From Rhodobacter sp. (GTDB lineage: Bacteria; Pseudomonadota; Alphaproteobacteria; Rhodobacterales; Rhodobacteraceae), in the NCBI GenBank assembly GCA_013824055.1, contig PNNE01000111.1, positions 1 to 10,188 on the forward strand: a stretch of 10,188 nucleotides of DNA. Direction: 5' to 3'. Shown here in pieces: positions 1 through 6,668 of this stretch (position 1 is the stretch's first letter; each line of letters opens with the position of its first letter). A program made the position numbers and the translations under genes. Under the pieces are notes generated by a model that was not told the origin of the DNA, made no database searches, and saw only the letters and a program-made list of their open reading frames with translations.

Positions 1-314
1 CCGGCCACCCAGGGCGCGCGCTCCAGCGCGATCAGCGGCGTGCCGGTTTCGGTGCAGGCGGCGACGGCGTTGCTGCTCATCTGCGCGGCAAAGGGGTGGG
101 TCGCGTCGACCACATGGCTGATCGCCTCGGCCTTCAGATAGTCCGCCAGCCCCTCGACCCCGCCGAAGCCGCCGACCCGCATGTGGATCGGCTGGCCCAT
201 CGGCGCCTCGGTGCGCCCGGCATAGGAATAGACCCCCGCCAGCCCCGCCCGGGCAAGCGCCTGGGCCAGGAGGTTCGCCTCGGTCGTGCCGCCCAGAAGC
301 AGGATGCGTGTCAT
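1..314 (-). CDS. cobK: Precorrin-6A reductase CobK, 5' part (runs off left edge)
   Basis: CobK uses NADPH to reduce precorrin-6A to precorrin-6B in the cytoplasmic aerobic cobalamin pathway. Read on the minus strand from an ATG at 314-312, 104 codons are visible and remain open to the window edge. The protein opens with MTRILLLGGTTEAN, the nucleotide-binding glycine/threonine start typical of CobK/CbiJ. It continues with AGRTEAP, RVGGFGGVEGL and DATHPFAAQMS, all strongly conserved in this family. A Shine-Dalgarno-like AAGGG (complement of 321-325) lies 6 bases before the ATG, which supports this start. The gene is divergent from cobL and their start codons overlap in the palindrome CATG at 312-315. 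The family is about 245-260 residues, so roughly 40 percent is present. Identification is very secure; the rest of the gene cannot be judged. Confidence 0.95.
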   Translation of the reverse strand, partial: MTRILLLGGTTEANLLAQALARAGLAGVYSYAGRTEAPMGQPIHMRVGGFGGVEGLADYLKAEAISHVVDATHPFAAQMSSNAVAACTETGTPLIALERAPWVA

Positions 315-1482
315 GGCTGACCCTTGGTTGACGATCATCGGCCTGGGCGAGGATGGACTGGCGGGCCTGTCGCCCGCAAGCCGTGCCGCCCTGGCCGCCG
401 CCGAAGCGATCTTCGGCGGCCCCCGGCATCTGGACCTGATCGGGGCGGCTGGCAAGGGGCAGTCCTGGCCGGTGCCCTTCGACCCGACGCCGGTGCTGGC
501 CCATCGCGGGAAACCCACGGTTGTCCTGGCCTCGGGCGATCCGTTCTGGTTCGGCGCGGGTGGCAGCCTGATGGCGCATCTGTCGGGCGGGGAATGGATT
601 TCGCACCCCGTGCCCTCGACCTTCCAGCTTGCCGCGAACCGGCTGGGCTGGCGGCTGGAGGAGGTGCTTTGCCTTGGCCTGCACGCCGCGCCCTTTGCCC
701 GGCTGCGCCCCCTTCTGGGGCGGGGCGTGCGGGCGATCTGCACCCTGCGCGATGGGGCGGCAGTGGGGGAACTGGCAGAATGGCTGGCGGCGAACGGGCA
801 TCCGAATGCCCGCCTGACCGTGCTGGAGCGCCTCGGCGGCCCGCTGGAGCGGATCACCGCAGGGGTTCCGGTTGACCCAATCGGGGCCCCGGTCTCGGTG
901 GCCATCGAGGCCACCGAGACCGGCCTGCCGGGCGCCTCTGGCCTGCCGGACACGCTGTTCCAGCACGACGGCCAGATCACCAAGCGCCCGGTGCGTGCGC
1001 TGACGCTTTCGGCGCTGGCCCCGCGCAAGGGCGAGGTGCTGTGGGACATCGGTGCCGGTTCCGGCTCCATTGGCATCGAATGGCTGCTGGCCGGGGCCGG
1101 GCGCGTCGAGGCGCTGGAGGCCGATCCTGCCCGCGCCGCCCGGGCGCGGGGGAATGTGGATGCCTTCGGCCTGGGCCACCGCCACCGCCTGCACGAGGCC
1201 CGCGCGCCCGAAGGGCTGGACGGCCTGGCCGCGCCCGATGCGGTCTTTGTCGGCGGCGGGGCGTCCGAGGCGCTGCTGCTGCGGCTTTGGGACATCATGC
1301 CTGCGGGCTGCCGTCTGGTCCTGAACGCGGTGACGATCGAGACCGAGGCGCTGGTCCTGGACTGGTCGGCGCGGATGGGGGGGGGCCTGCTGAAGGTAGA
1401 CCTCTCCGAGCCCGTCGCAGTCGGCGGAAAACGCGGCTGGAAGGCCGGTTTCCCGATCCTGCAATGGAGCGTCACAAGATGA
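313..1482 (+). CDS. cobL: Precorrin-6B C5,15-methyltransferase (decarboxylating) CobL
   Basis: CobL converts precorrin-6B to precorrin-8X by two SAM-dependent methylations (C-5, C-15) and decarboxylation of the ring C acetate. The 389-residue protein is the full two-domain fusion. The N-terminal CbiE-like tetrapyrrole methylase domain has IIGLGEDGLAGL near the start and GDPFWFG at residues 75-81. The C-terminal CbiT-like domain has HDGQITKRPVRALTLSALAP followed by the SAM-binding WDIGAGSGSIG at 244-254. Length agrees with Pseudomonas denitrificans-type CobL. I chose ATG 313 because the family pattern starts shortly after it; ATG 304 is in frame and possible, adding three residues. The ribosome binding site must lie inside the divergent cobK. 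The stop overlaps cobE by ATGA, so the two are probably translationally coupled. Confidence 0.96.
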   Translation: MADPWLTIIGLGEDGLAGLSPASRAALAAAEAIFGGPRHLDLIGAAGKGQSWPVPFDPTPVLAHRGKPTVVLASGDPFWFGAGGSLMAHLSGGEWISHPVPSTFQLAANRLGWRLEEVLCLGLHAAPFARLRPLLGRGVRAICTLRDGAAVGELAEWLAANGHPNARLTVLERLGGPLERITAGVPVDPIGAPVSVAIEATETGLPGASGLPDTLFQHDGQITKRPVRALTLSALAPRKGEVLWDIGAGSGSIGIEWLLAGAGRVEALEADPARAARARGNVDAFGLGHRHRLHEARAPEGLDGLAAPDAVFVGGGASEALLLRLWDIMPAGCRLVLNAVTIETEALVLDWSARMGGGLLKVDLSEPVAVGGKRGWKAGFPILQWSVTR

Positions 1483-1838
1483 TCGTCGCGGGGTTCGGCT
1501 TCCGGTCGGGGGTGACCTTGGCCGCCTTGCAGGATGCGCTTGCGCGGGCCGGGGGTTCGGGAGAGGTGACGCATCTTGCGACGCTGGCGGCGAAGGCGAA
1601 GGGGCTTGCCCCGCTGGCCGAGGTGCTGGGGTTGCCGGTGGTGGCACTTTCCGATGCGGCGCTGACCGGGCAGGCCACGCTGACGCGGTCGGACCGGGTG
1701 CAGGCGATGTTCGGCACCGGCTCGGTCGCCGAGGCGGCGGCTTTGGCGGCGGCGGGCCAGGGCGCGCGGCTGCGGGGGCCGCGGGCCGTATCGGCGGACG
1801 GGACGGCGACGGCTGCCATCGCGGAGGGTTCGGGGTGA
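1479..1838 (+). CDS. cobE: Cobalamin biosynthesis protein CobE (CbiG C-terminal domain family)
   Basis: This 119-residue protein begins MIVAGFGFRSGVTLAAL and contains LATLAAKAKGLAPLAEVLGLPV and FGTGSVAEAAALAAAG. This is the pattern of the CbiG C-terminal (CobE/GbiG) domain: an N-terminal strand with G-x-G-x-R, a conserved K in the middle, and a GTGSVAEAAAL motif. CobE is required for B12 synthesis in the aerobic pathway, but its chemical role is less settled than that of its neighbours; the homologous domain of CbiG belongs to the lactone-opening protein of the anaerobic pathway. The ATG at 1479 overlaps the cobL stop by four bases (ATGA), and a 148-base gap to cobM follows. Length is usual for stand-alone CobE. 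No N-terminal CbiG domain is present, consistent with the aerobic route. Confidence 0.92.
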   Translation: MIVAGFGFRSGVTLAALQDALARAGGSGEVTHLATLAAKAKGLAPLAEVLGLPVVALSDAALTGQATLTRSDRVQAMFGTGSVAEAAALAAAGQGARLRGPRAVSADGTATAAIAEGSG

Positions 1839-1986
1839 GGGGCGGCTGTGATGATGCGCGCCTTGCGGCGCAAGCCTTTTGTCTCGCCTCTGCGCGCGCA
1901 GGGCGCGCAACCGGCTCGGGCGTGCGCCGCAGGGGATATTTGGGCCAATGTGAAAGGGCAGGGGCTGGTCTCTGCGAGGGTGGGGC
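1839..1986 (+). other. cobE-cobM intergenic gap with small hairpins
   Basis: This is a non-coding gap inside an otherwise tightly packed operon. A 5-bp stem CTTGC/GCAAG (1862-1866 with 1870-1874, loop GGC) is followed by CC and TTTT at 1877-1880, a weak terminator-like layout. A second GC-rich self-complementary stretch (GCGCGCAGGGCGCGC, about 1892-1906) follows. Then comes GGGGATATTTGGGCCAATG at 1933-1951; from memory, similar GGATATTTGG strings are common downstream of genes in Rhodobacteraceae, but I could not check this. The gap could attenuate or process the transcript between cobE and cobM. An open frame from 1848 shadows the start of cobM and shows no family pattern. Confidence 0.4.
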
Positions 1987-2772
1987 ATGACTGTCCATTT
2001 CATCGGTGCCGGGCCGGGAGCGGCGGACCTGCTGACGCTGCGGGGGCGGGATCTGATCGCCGCGTCCCCCGTCTGTCTTTATGCGGGGTCGCTGGTGCCC
2101 GAGGGGGTGCTGTCGCATTGCCCTGCCGGGTGCAGGTTGGTGAACACCGCGCCCCTGTCGCTGGACGAGATCATGGCCGAGATCATCGCGGCGCATGCAG
2201 CGGGGCAGGATGTCGCGCGGCTGCAGTCCGGGGACCTGTCGGTCTGGTCGGCGATGGGCGAGCAGTTGCGGCGGCTGCGGGCGCTTGGCATCCCCTATGA
2301 TGTGACGCCCGGTGTGCCCTCGTTCGCTGCCGCGGCGGCGGCCCTGGGGGTGGAGCTGACGCTGCCCGGGCTGGCGCAGTCGGTGGTCCTGACCCGGGTC
2401 GAGGGGCGGGCGACGCAGATGCCGGCGCGGGAAAACCTGCCGGCTTTCGCCGCCACGGGGGCGACGCTGGCGCTGCATCTGTCGATCCACCTGATCGACA
2501 AGCTGACCGCGGACCTGATCCCGCATTATGGCGCGGATTGCCCGGTGGCTGTCGTCTGGCGCGCCTCCTGGCCCGACCAGCGGATCATCCGGGCAACGCT
2601 TGCCACGCTGAAGGCCGCCGTGCCCGCAGAGGTCGAGCGGACGGCGCTGATCCTTGTCGGTCCGGCGCTGGCGCAGGCGGGGTTCGAGGACAGCCGGCTT
2701 TACGCGGGCGATTACGACCGCCGCTATCGCCCCGTCGGCACCGATCCCCGGTTTCCGGGGACGGGCGGATGA
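1987..2772 (+). CDS. cobM: Precorrin-4 C11-methyltransferase CobM
   Basis: CobM transfers a methyl group from SAM to C-11 of precorrin-4, giving precorrin-5. The 261-residue protein belongs to the tetrapyrrole methylase superfamily. It shows HFIGAGPGAADLLTLRG at the N-terminus (SAM loop), the CobM/CbiF hallmark CLYAGSLVP near residue 35, and ARLQSGDLSVWSAMGEQ. It then has the conserved TPGVPSFAAAAAALG and LPGLAQSVVLTRVEGR. The LYAGSLVP string separates it from CobA, CobI and CobJ. Length is usual for the family. The ATG at 1987 follows a purine-rich GAGGGTGGGG stretch that could serve as ribosome binding site. The stop overlaps the cobB start by ATGA. Wobble positions are notably G-rich compared with cobA and cbiM downstream. 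Confidence 0.96.
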   Translation: MTVHFIGAGPGAADLLTLRGRDLIAASPVCLYAGSLVPEGVLSHCPAGCRLVNTAPLSLDEIMAEIIAAHAAGQDVARLQSGDLSVWSAMGEQLRRLRALGIPYDVTPGVPSFAAAAAALGVELTLPGLAQSVVLTRVEGRATQMPARENLPAFAATGATLALHLSIHLIDKLTADLIPHYGADCPVAVVWRASWPDQRIIRATLATLKAAVPAEVERTALILVGPALAQAGFEDSRLYAGDYDRRYRPVGTDPRFPGTGG

Positions 2773-4085
2773 GTCCCGGCCTGCTGATCGCCGCGCCTGC
2801 CAGTGGCACCGGCAAGACCACGGTCATGCTGGGGCTGCTGGCCGCGTTGCGGGAGCGGGGCCTGCAAGTGCAGCCCTTCAAGAACGGGCCGGACTACATC
2901 GACCCCGCGTTTCACCGGGCGGCAAGCGGGCGGGACAGCTTCAACCTCGATAGCTGGGCGATGCCGGGGGTGATGCTGGACGGGCTGGTGGCGGTGGCCG
3001 AAGGCGCGGATCTGGTGCTGGCCGAAGGCTCCATGGGCCTTTTCGACGGGGTGGCCGCGCCGGGGGCCGCTGGCAACGGGGCCAGTGCCGACCTTGCCGC
3101 GCGGATGGGCTGGCCGGTGGTGCTGGTGATCGACGCAAGCGGTCAGGCGCAGACCGCGGCGGCGGTGGCGCAGGGACTGGCGCGGTTCCGCGCCGGAGTC
3201 ACGGTGGCGGGCGTGATCCTGAACCGCATCGCCAGCCCCCGGCACGAGGCGCTGGTGCGGACCGGAATGGCCGAGGCGGGGATCACCGTGCTGGGCGTCC
3301 TGCCGAAGCGTCCGGCCATCGCCATGCCAGAGCGGCACCTGGGCCTTGTGCAGGCCGAAGAGCAGCCCGCGCTGCAGTCGCTGATTGCCGAGGCTGCGGC
3401 CCTGATGCGCGAAGGCGTGGACCTTGATGCGCTTCTGGCCGCCGCCAGGACACGCGCGACGCCCGCATCGGTGCCGAAGATCACCCCGCCCGGCCAGCGC
3501 ATCGCCCTGGCGCGGGACGCGGCCTTCAGCTTTGCCTACCCGCATCTTCTGCACGGCTGGCGCGCCGCCGGAGCCGAGGTCCTGCCCTTCTCTCCGCTTG
3601 GCGATGAAGCGCCCGATCCATCGGCCGACGTCTGCTGGCTTCCGGGCGGCTACCCTGAACTTTACGGCGCGACGCTGGCCCAGGCCGACCGTTTCCGCAG
3701 CGGCCTGCGCGCCTTTGCCGCGACCGGACCCGTCCACGGCGAGTGTGGCGGCTACATGGCGATGGGCGAGGCGATCGTCGACCGGCACGGCAACCGGCAT
3801 CGGATGGCGGGGCTTCTGGGTCTGGTCACCAGCTTCGAGCAGCGGAAGATGCACCTTGGCTACCGCTGCGCCACGCTGGTCAGGGCCATCCCCGGCCATC
3901 CACCCGGCAGCCTCTTGCGGGGGCATGAGTTCCATTACTCCACGATCCTGAGCCAACCCGACGCACCCCTGGCTCAGGTCAGTGACGCCACGGGTGGTGC
4001 GGTCCCCGAGACCGGCAGCACTCGACTCCAGCCGGGAGGCGGGCTATCGACCGGCACCTTCTTCCACCTGATCGCAAGCGCATGA
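2769..4085 (+). CDS. cobB: Hydrogenobyrinate/cobyrinate a,c-diamide synthase CobB
   Basis: CobB uses ATP and glutamine to amidate the a and c carboxylates of hydrogenobyrinic acid, the step before cobalt insertion by CobNST in the aerobic pathway. The 438-residue protein has an N-terminal CbiA/dethiobiotin-synthetase-like ATPase domain: P-loop ASGTGKTT at about residues 11-18, KNGPDYIDPAFH, and EGSMGLFDG. A C-terminal class I glutamine amidotransferase domain follows, with LPGGYPELY, the nucleophile Cys326 in GECGGYM, and a C-terminal His433 in GTFFHL. These features match full-length CobB/CbiA and none is missing. The ATG at 2769 overlaps the cobM stop by four bases, which fixes the start; an upstream in-frame extension to 2538 is only the shadow of cobM. 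A 97-base gap separates it from cobA, with no clear element seen in it. Confidence 0.96.
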   Translation: MSPGLLIAAPASGTGKTTVMLGLLAALRERGLQVQPFKNGPDYIDPAFHRAASGRDSFNLDSWAMPGVMLDGLVAVAEGADLVLAEGSMGLFDGVAAPGAAGNGASADLAARMGWPVVLVIDASGQAQTAAAVAQGLARFRAGVTVAGVILNRIASPRHEALVRTGMAEAGITVLGVLPKRPAIAMPERHLGLVQAEEQPALQSLIAEAAALMREGVDLDALLAAARTRATPASVPKITPPGQRIALARDAAFSFAYPHLLHGWRAAGAEVLPFSPLGDEAPDPSADVCWLPGGYPELYGATLAQADRFRSGLRAFAATGPVHGECGGYMAMGEAIVDRHGNRHRMAGLLGLVTSFEQRKMHLGYRCATLVRAIPGHPPGSLLRGHEFHYSTILSQPDAPLAQVSDATGGAVPETGSTRLQPGGGLSTGTFFHLIASA

Positions 4086-4182
4086 CCCGAACTCATCCCC
4101 CCGCGCCCGGAGTTGGCGGACTATCCGGTTTCGGGCCTTCGCAGGCCTTGGTCGCGGGTCCGGCCGGAAATCGGGGGCGCGG

Positions 4183-4911
4183 ATGACCGGGTTTGTCTCT
4201 TTCGTCTCGGCCGGTCCCGGCGACCCGGACCTGCTGACGGTCAAGGCGGTCAAGGCGCTGGGCCTGGCCGATGCGGTGCTGTTCGACGACCTGTCCTCGG
4301 GTCCGATTCTTGCACTGGCAAGGCCCGGTGCGGACATGGTCGGCGTCGGCAAGCGGGCGGGTCGCGCCTCGCCCAAGCAGGACCACGTCAGCCGCCTGCT
4401 GGTCGAGTATGCCCTGACCGGAGCGCATGTCGTCCGGCTGAAATCCGGCGACAGCGGCATCTTCGGGCGGCTGGAAGAGGAACTGACCGCGGTCCGCGCC
4501 GCCGGCATCCCCTGCGAGATCATTCCCGGCGTCACCTCGGCCTCGGCTGCCGCTGCCGCAGCGGGCATCCCCCTGACCCGCCGCAGCCATGCACAGCGCG
4601 TCCAGTTCATCACGGCCGCCGATACCACGGGCGAGCTGCCGCCCGGCCTGAACCTTCCCGCGCTGGCCGATCCGGGTGCCACGACCGTCATCTACATGGG
4701 CAAGCGCACCTTCCCGGCGCTGGCCGAGGCGCTGATCGCCCACGGCCTGCCACCCGACACCCCCGCGCTGCTGGCCGAAGCCGTCAGCACCCCCGAACAG
4801 GTGCTGCACCGGTCAACCGTGGCCGAACTCGCCCAGGCGCTGGCGGACAATCGCTCCCCCCTCCCCGGCCTTATCCTTATCGGCCGCCTCGCAGACGGCG
4901 TCGCGGACTGA
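4183..4911 (+). CDS. cobA: Uroporphyrinogen-III C-methyltransferase CobA (SUMT)
   Basis: CobA methylates uroporphyrinogen III at C-2 and C-7 to make precorrin-2, the branch point from heme to cobalamin (and siroheme). The 242-residue protein is a single tetrapyrrole methylase domain with no CysG reductase domain. It has SAGPGDPDLLTVKA at the N-terminus, GKRAGRASPKQD near residue 65, VVRLKSGDSGIFGRLEEEL near 85-103, IIPGVTSASAAAA near 115-127 with TRRSHAQRVQFITA after it, and IYMGKRTF near 170. In the usual family pattern the third motif reads GGDPF-x-FGR; here it is SGDSGIFGR, a mild departure. The start at 4183 lies 97 bases after cobB with no strong ribosome binding site. It ends just before the riboswitch leader. 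Confidence 0.94.
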   Translation: MTGFVSFVSAGPGDPDLLTVKAVKALGLADAVLFDDLSSGPILALARPGADMVGVGKRAGRASPKQDHVSRLLVEYALTGAHVVRLKSGDSGIFGRLEEELTAVRAAGIPCEIIPGVTSASAAAAAAGIPLTRRSHAQRVQFITAADTTGELPPGLNLPALADPGATTVIYMGKRTFPALAEALIAHGLPPDTPALLAEAVSTPEQVLHRSTVAELAQALADNRSPLPGLILIGRLADGVAD

Positions 4912-4935
4912 CCGCGGCCTGTCGCTTTCTATCTT
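4908..4935 (+). promoter_or_regulatory. Candidate sigma-70 promoter for the riboswitch-cbiM unit
   Basis: A -35-like CTGACC (4908-4913) and a -10-like TATCTT (4930-4935) are spaced by 16 bases. The -35 overlaps the cobA stop codon. Transcription would start near 4942, about 25 bases before the riboswitch aptamer, a sensible leader length. Each hexamer matches the consensus at four of six positions, so this is only a plausible candidate. The unit could also be read through from cobA. Confidence 0.35.
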
Positions 4936-4967
4936 GCCCGGCCCCCGGCAAAGGCGCACACATCCCC

Positions 4968-5161
4968 TGCAAGGTGTCCCACACAGGCGCAAAGCGCCGG
5001 GACTGAAACGGGAATGAGGAGCGGGCTTACCCCAATGGGGGCCCGTGTCATCAGCCGCCCCCGCGACTGTCAGCGGTGAGCGGGTCCAGCAAAGCCACTG
5101 CCCGGAAGGGTGGGAAGGCAAGGGCCCGCCGCGATCCGCCAGCCAGGAGACCGGCCCTGCA
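4968..5161 (+). ncRNA. Cobalamin (adenosylcobalamin-type) riboswitch
   Basis: The cobalamin riboswitch landmarks are all present in order. They are AAGGTG near 4971, AAACGGGAATG at 5006-5016, the B12-box region AGCCGCCCCCGCGACTGT at 5053-5070 followed by CAGCGG, GCCACTG at 5094-5100, GGGAAGGC at 5112-5119, and AGCCAGGAGACCGGCC at 5141-5156. A closing P1-like stem can be drawn between TGCAAGG (4968-4974) and CCCTGCA (5155-5161) with one mismatch. It lies upstream of a cobalt transporter gene, a classical target. Binding of B12 should reduce expression. The aptamer is followed by a CCGTC/GACGG hairpin just before the ribosome binding site and no T-tract, so control of translation is more likely than termination; that last point is inference. 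Confidence 0.96.
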
Positions 5162-5174
5162 TGGACATCAACCG

Positions 5175-5198
5175 CCGTCGGGTGTGACGGACAGGAGG
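5175..5198 (+). promoter_or_regulatory. Riboswitch expression platform: hairpin and Shine-Dalgarno of cbiM
   Basis: A 5-bp stem CCGTC (5175-5179) / GACGG (5186-5190) with a 6-base loop ends two bases before a perfect AGGAGG at 5193-5198. That AGGAGG lies 5 bases from the ATG at 5204. This strong site decides the cbiM start; the open frame reaching up to 5045 runs through the riboswitch and is not coding. The nearness of hairpin and Shine-Dalgarno suggests that B12 binding alters ribosome access, but the exact alternative pairing was not resolved by eye. Confidence 0.6.
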
Positions 5199-5203
5199 GA
5201 CAA

Positions 5204-5872
5204 ATGCATATCGAACCGGGCCTCGTCAGCGAGGCAAAGATCGCGCTCAGCTACGCCACCGCAGCCGCCGCGGGCGGGGTGGCACTTTACCACATCGCAA
5301 CGGCGACCCGCCAAAGCGGCCTCGCCTCGGTTGCCGCGCGGGCCGCCATTGCCACCCTCGGCGTCCTCGTCTTCTTCGAGGTCATGCCGCATTTCGCCGT
5401 CGGCGTATCGGAGGTCCATTTCATCCTCGGCTCCACCCTGTTCCTGATCCTCGGGGCAGGACCAGCCGCCATCGGTCTGGCCATGGGCCTCCTGATCCAG
5501 GGGCTTTTCTTCGCGCCCTTCGACCTGCCGCAATACGGGATGAACCTGACCACGCTCCTCGTCCCGCTCTTTGCGCTGCACGAACTGGCCAAGCGCGTTA
5601 TTGCCCCCGGCACCGCTTACGTTGACCTGCGGTATAGTCAGGTCCTGGCGCTTTCGGCGGTCTATCAGGGCGGAGTCGTCGCCTGGGTCGCTTTCTGGGC
5701 GATCTACGGCGCGGGCTTCGGCGCGGCGAACCTTGCCGCCATTGGCAGCTTTGGTGTGGCTTACATGGCCGTCGTCCTGATCGAGCCGCTGGCTGACCTG
5801 GCCGTTCTGGCCGGGGCCAAGGCGCTGAAGGGCAAGGGCTCGCCCCTCGTCACCCCGCGCCTTTACGCCTGA
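5204..5872 (+). CDS. cbiM: CbiM-like cobalt ECF transporter substrate-binding component
   Basis: CbiM is the membrane S-component that captures Co2+ for energy-coupling-factor transporters. The 222-residue protein begins MHIEPG, and the family's N-terminal Met-His forms part of the metal site. It is very hydrophobic, with about six or seven membrane spans. The family core is visible: HFAVGVSEVHFILGS (His63, His72), LGAGPAAIGLAMGLLIQGLFF, and a YGMN motif at 111-114, corresponding to the SxxHxxG...LLIQxLFF...GxN pattern of CbiM/NikM. The start is fixed by MHI and a perfect AGGAGG. No CbiN, CbiQ or CbiO lies next to it; cobF follows after 52 bases. Regulation by the upstream cobalamin riboswitch supports cobalt over nickel, though metal preference cannot be read from the sequence. 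Partner ATPase genes may lie elsewhere, or it may act alone. Confidence 0.88.
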   Translation: MHIEPGLVSEAKIALSYATAAAAGGVALYHIATATRQSGLASVAARAAIATLGVLVFFEVMPHFAVGVSEVHFILGSTLFLILGAGPAAIGLAMGLLIQGLFFAPFDLPQYGMNLTTLLVPLFALHELAKRVIAPGTAYVDLRYSQVLALSAVYQGGVVAWVAFWAIYGAGFGAANLAAIGSFGVAYMAVVLIEPLADLAVLAGAKALKGKGSPLVTPRLYA

Positions 5873-5880
5873 CCGCACAG

Positions 5881-5906
5881 GGCGCGGCCTTGCCAAGGGC
5901 CGCGCC
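5881..5906 (+). repeat. 9-bp perfect inverted repeat between cbiM and cobF
   Basis: GGCGCGGCC (5881-5889) and GGCCGCGCC (5898-5906) form a perfect GC-only stem around an 8-base loop in the short cbiM-cobF gap. No T-run follows. It could be a weak terminator, an RNA-processing or 3'-stabilising hairpin that sets different levels for cbiM and cobF, or part of a Rho-dependent stop. The cobF start lies 18 bases downstream of it. Confidence 0.6.
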
Positions 5907-5924
5907 TGCCTGCACAAGGCCGGA

Positions 5925-6668
5925 ATGACCACGCTTTTCCTCATCGGCATCGGCACGGGCAACCCGGACCATGTGACCGGCCAGGCCGTCCGCGCCCTGA
6001 ACGGGGCCGACCTGATCCTGATCCCCCGGAAGGGCGCGGCGAAATCGGATCTTGCCGACCTGCGCCGCCAGATCCTGTCGCAGGTCCTGACCGCCCCGGT
6101 CCCCGTGGCCGACTACGATGTGCCGCAGAGGGCCGAGCAGGACGACTACCTTGGCGCGGTGAACGACTGGCACGATGCCATCGCCAGGGTCTGGGCCGAG
6201 ACCATCGCCTCCCACCATCCCAGGCCGCGGACGGTGGCGCTGATGGTCTGGGGCGACCCCTCGCTGTACGACAGCACCCTGCGGATCGCGGCCCGGCTGC
6301 CCGGCATCGCGGTCAAGGTGGTGCCCGGCATCACCAGTCTTCAGGTCCTGACGGCGGCCCATGCGATCCCGCTGAACACGCTTGCCGCCCCCGTCACCAT
6401 CACGACCGGCCGCCAGCTGCGCGACCACGGCTGGCCTGCGGGGGCGACCACGCTGGCGGTCATGCTGGACAAGGGCGGCGCTTTCACCGTGCTGCCATCC
6501 GACACCGAAATCTGGTGGGGCGCTTACGTCGGCATGCCCGAAGAGACGCTGATCCACGGGCCGCTGTCCGAAGTCGGCGACCGCATCCTTGCCACCCGCG
6601 CCCGGTTGCGGGCCGAGCACGGCTGGATCATGGACATCTACCTGCTGCGCCGGGGCGGCGATGTCTGA
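5925..6668 (+). CDS. cobF: Precorrin-6A synthase (deacetylating) CobF
   Basis: CobF methylates C-1 of precorrin-5 with SAM and releases the extruded two-carbon unit as acetate, giving precorrin-6A. It is specific to the aerobic (late cobalt insertion) pathway, so it diagnoses the route used here. The 247-residue protein has FLIGIGTGNPDHVTGQAV at the N-terminus, the CobF-typical LILIPRKGAAKSDLADLR near residues 30-47, and YDVPQR. It continues with VWGDPSLYDSTLRIA near 108-122 and VVPGITSLQVLTAAHAIPLN near 130-150, the expected order for this branch of the tetrapyrrole methylases. Length is normal. A weak AAGG precedes the ATG. It follows the riboswitch-controlled cbiM on the same strand and overlaps the next gene by 8 bases, so it is likely co-regulated by B12. 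Confidence 0.95.
   Translation: MTTLFLIGIGTGNPDHVTGQAVRALNGADLILIPRKGAAKSDLADLRRQILSQVLTAPVPVADYDVPQRAEQDDYLGAVNDWHDAIARVWAETIASHHPRPRTVALMVWGDPSLYDSTLRIAARLPGIAVKVVPGITSLQVLTAAHAIPLNTLAAPVTITTGRQLRDHGWPAGATTLAVMLDKGGAFTVLPSDTEIWWGAYVGMPEETLIHGPLSEVGDRILATRARLRAEHGWIMDIYLLRRGGDV

Noticed and set aside
2724..3956. A 410-codon minus-strand open frame
   Set aside because: It lies antisense to cobB, whose catalytic motifs are intact. Its composition (rich in R, G, H, Q) is typical of antisense frames in high-GC DNA.
4113..5006. A 297-codon plus-strand open frame overlapping cobA
   Set aside because: It is R/G/P-rich, off-frame from cobA and runs into the riboswitch; cobA motifs show the true frame.
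5045..5203. An N-terminal extension of the CbiM open frame
   Set aside because: It runs through the conserved riboswitch core and has no protein pattern. CbiM begins at MHI with a perfect Shine-Dalgarno before it.
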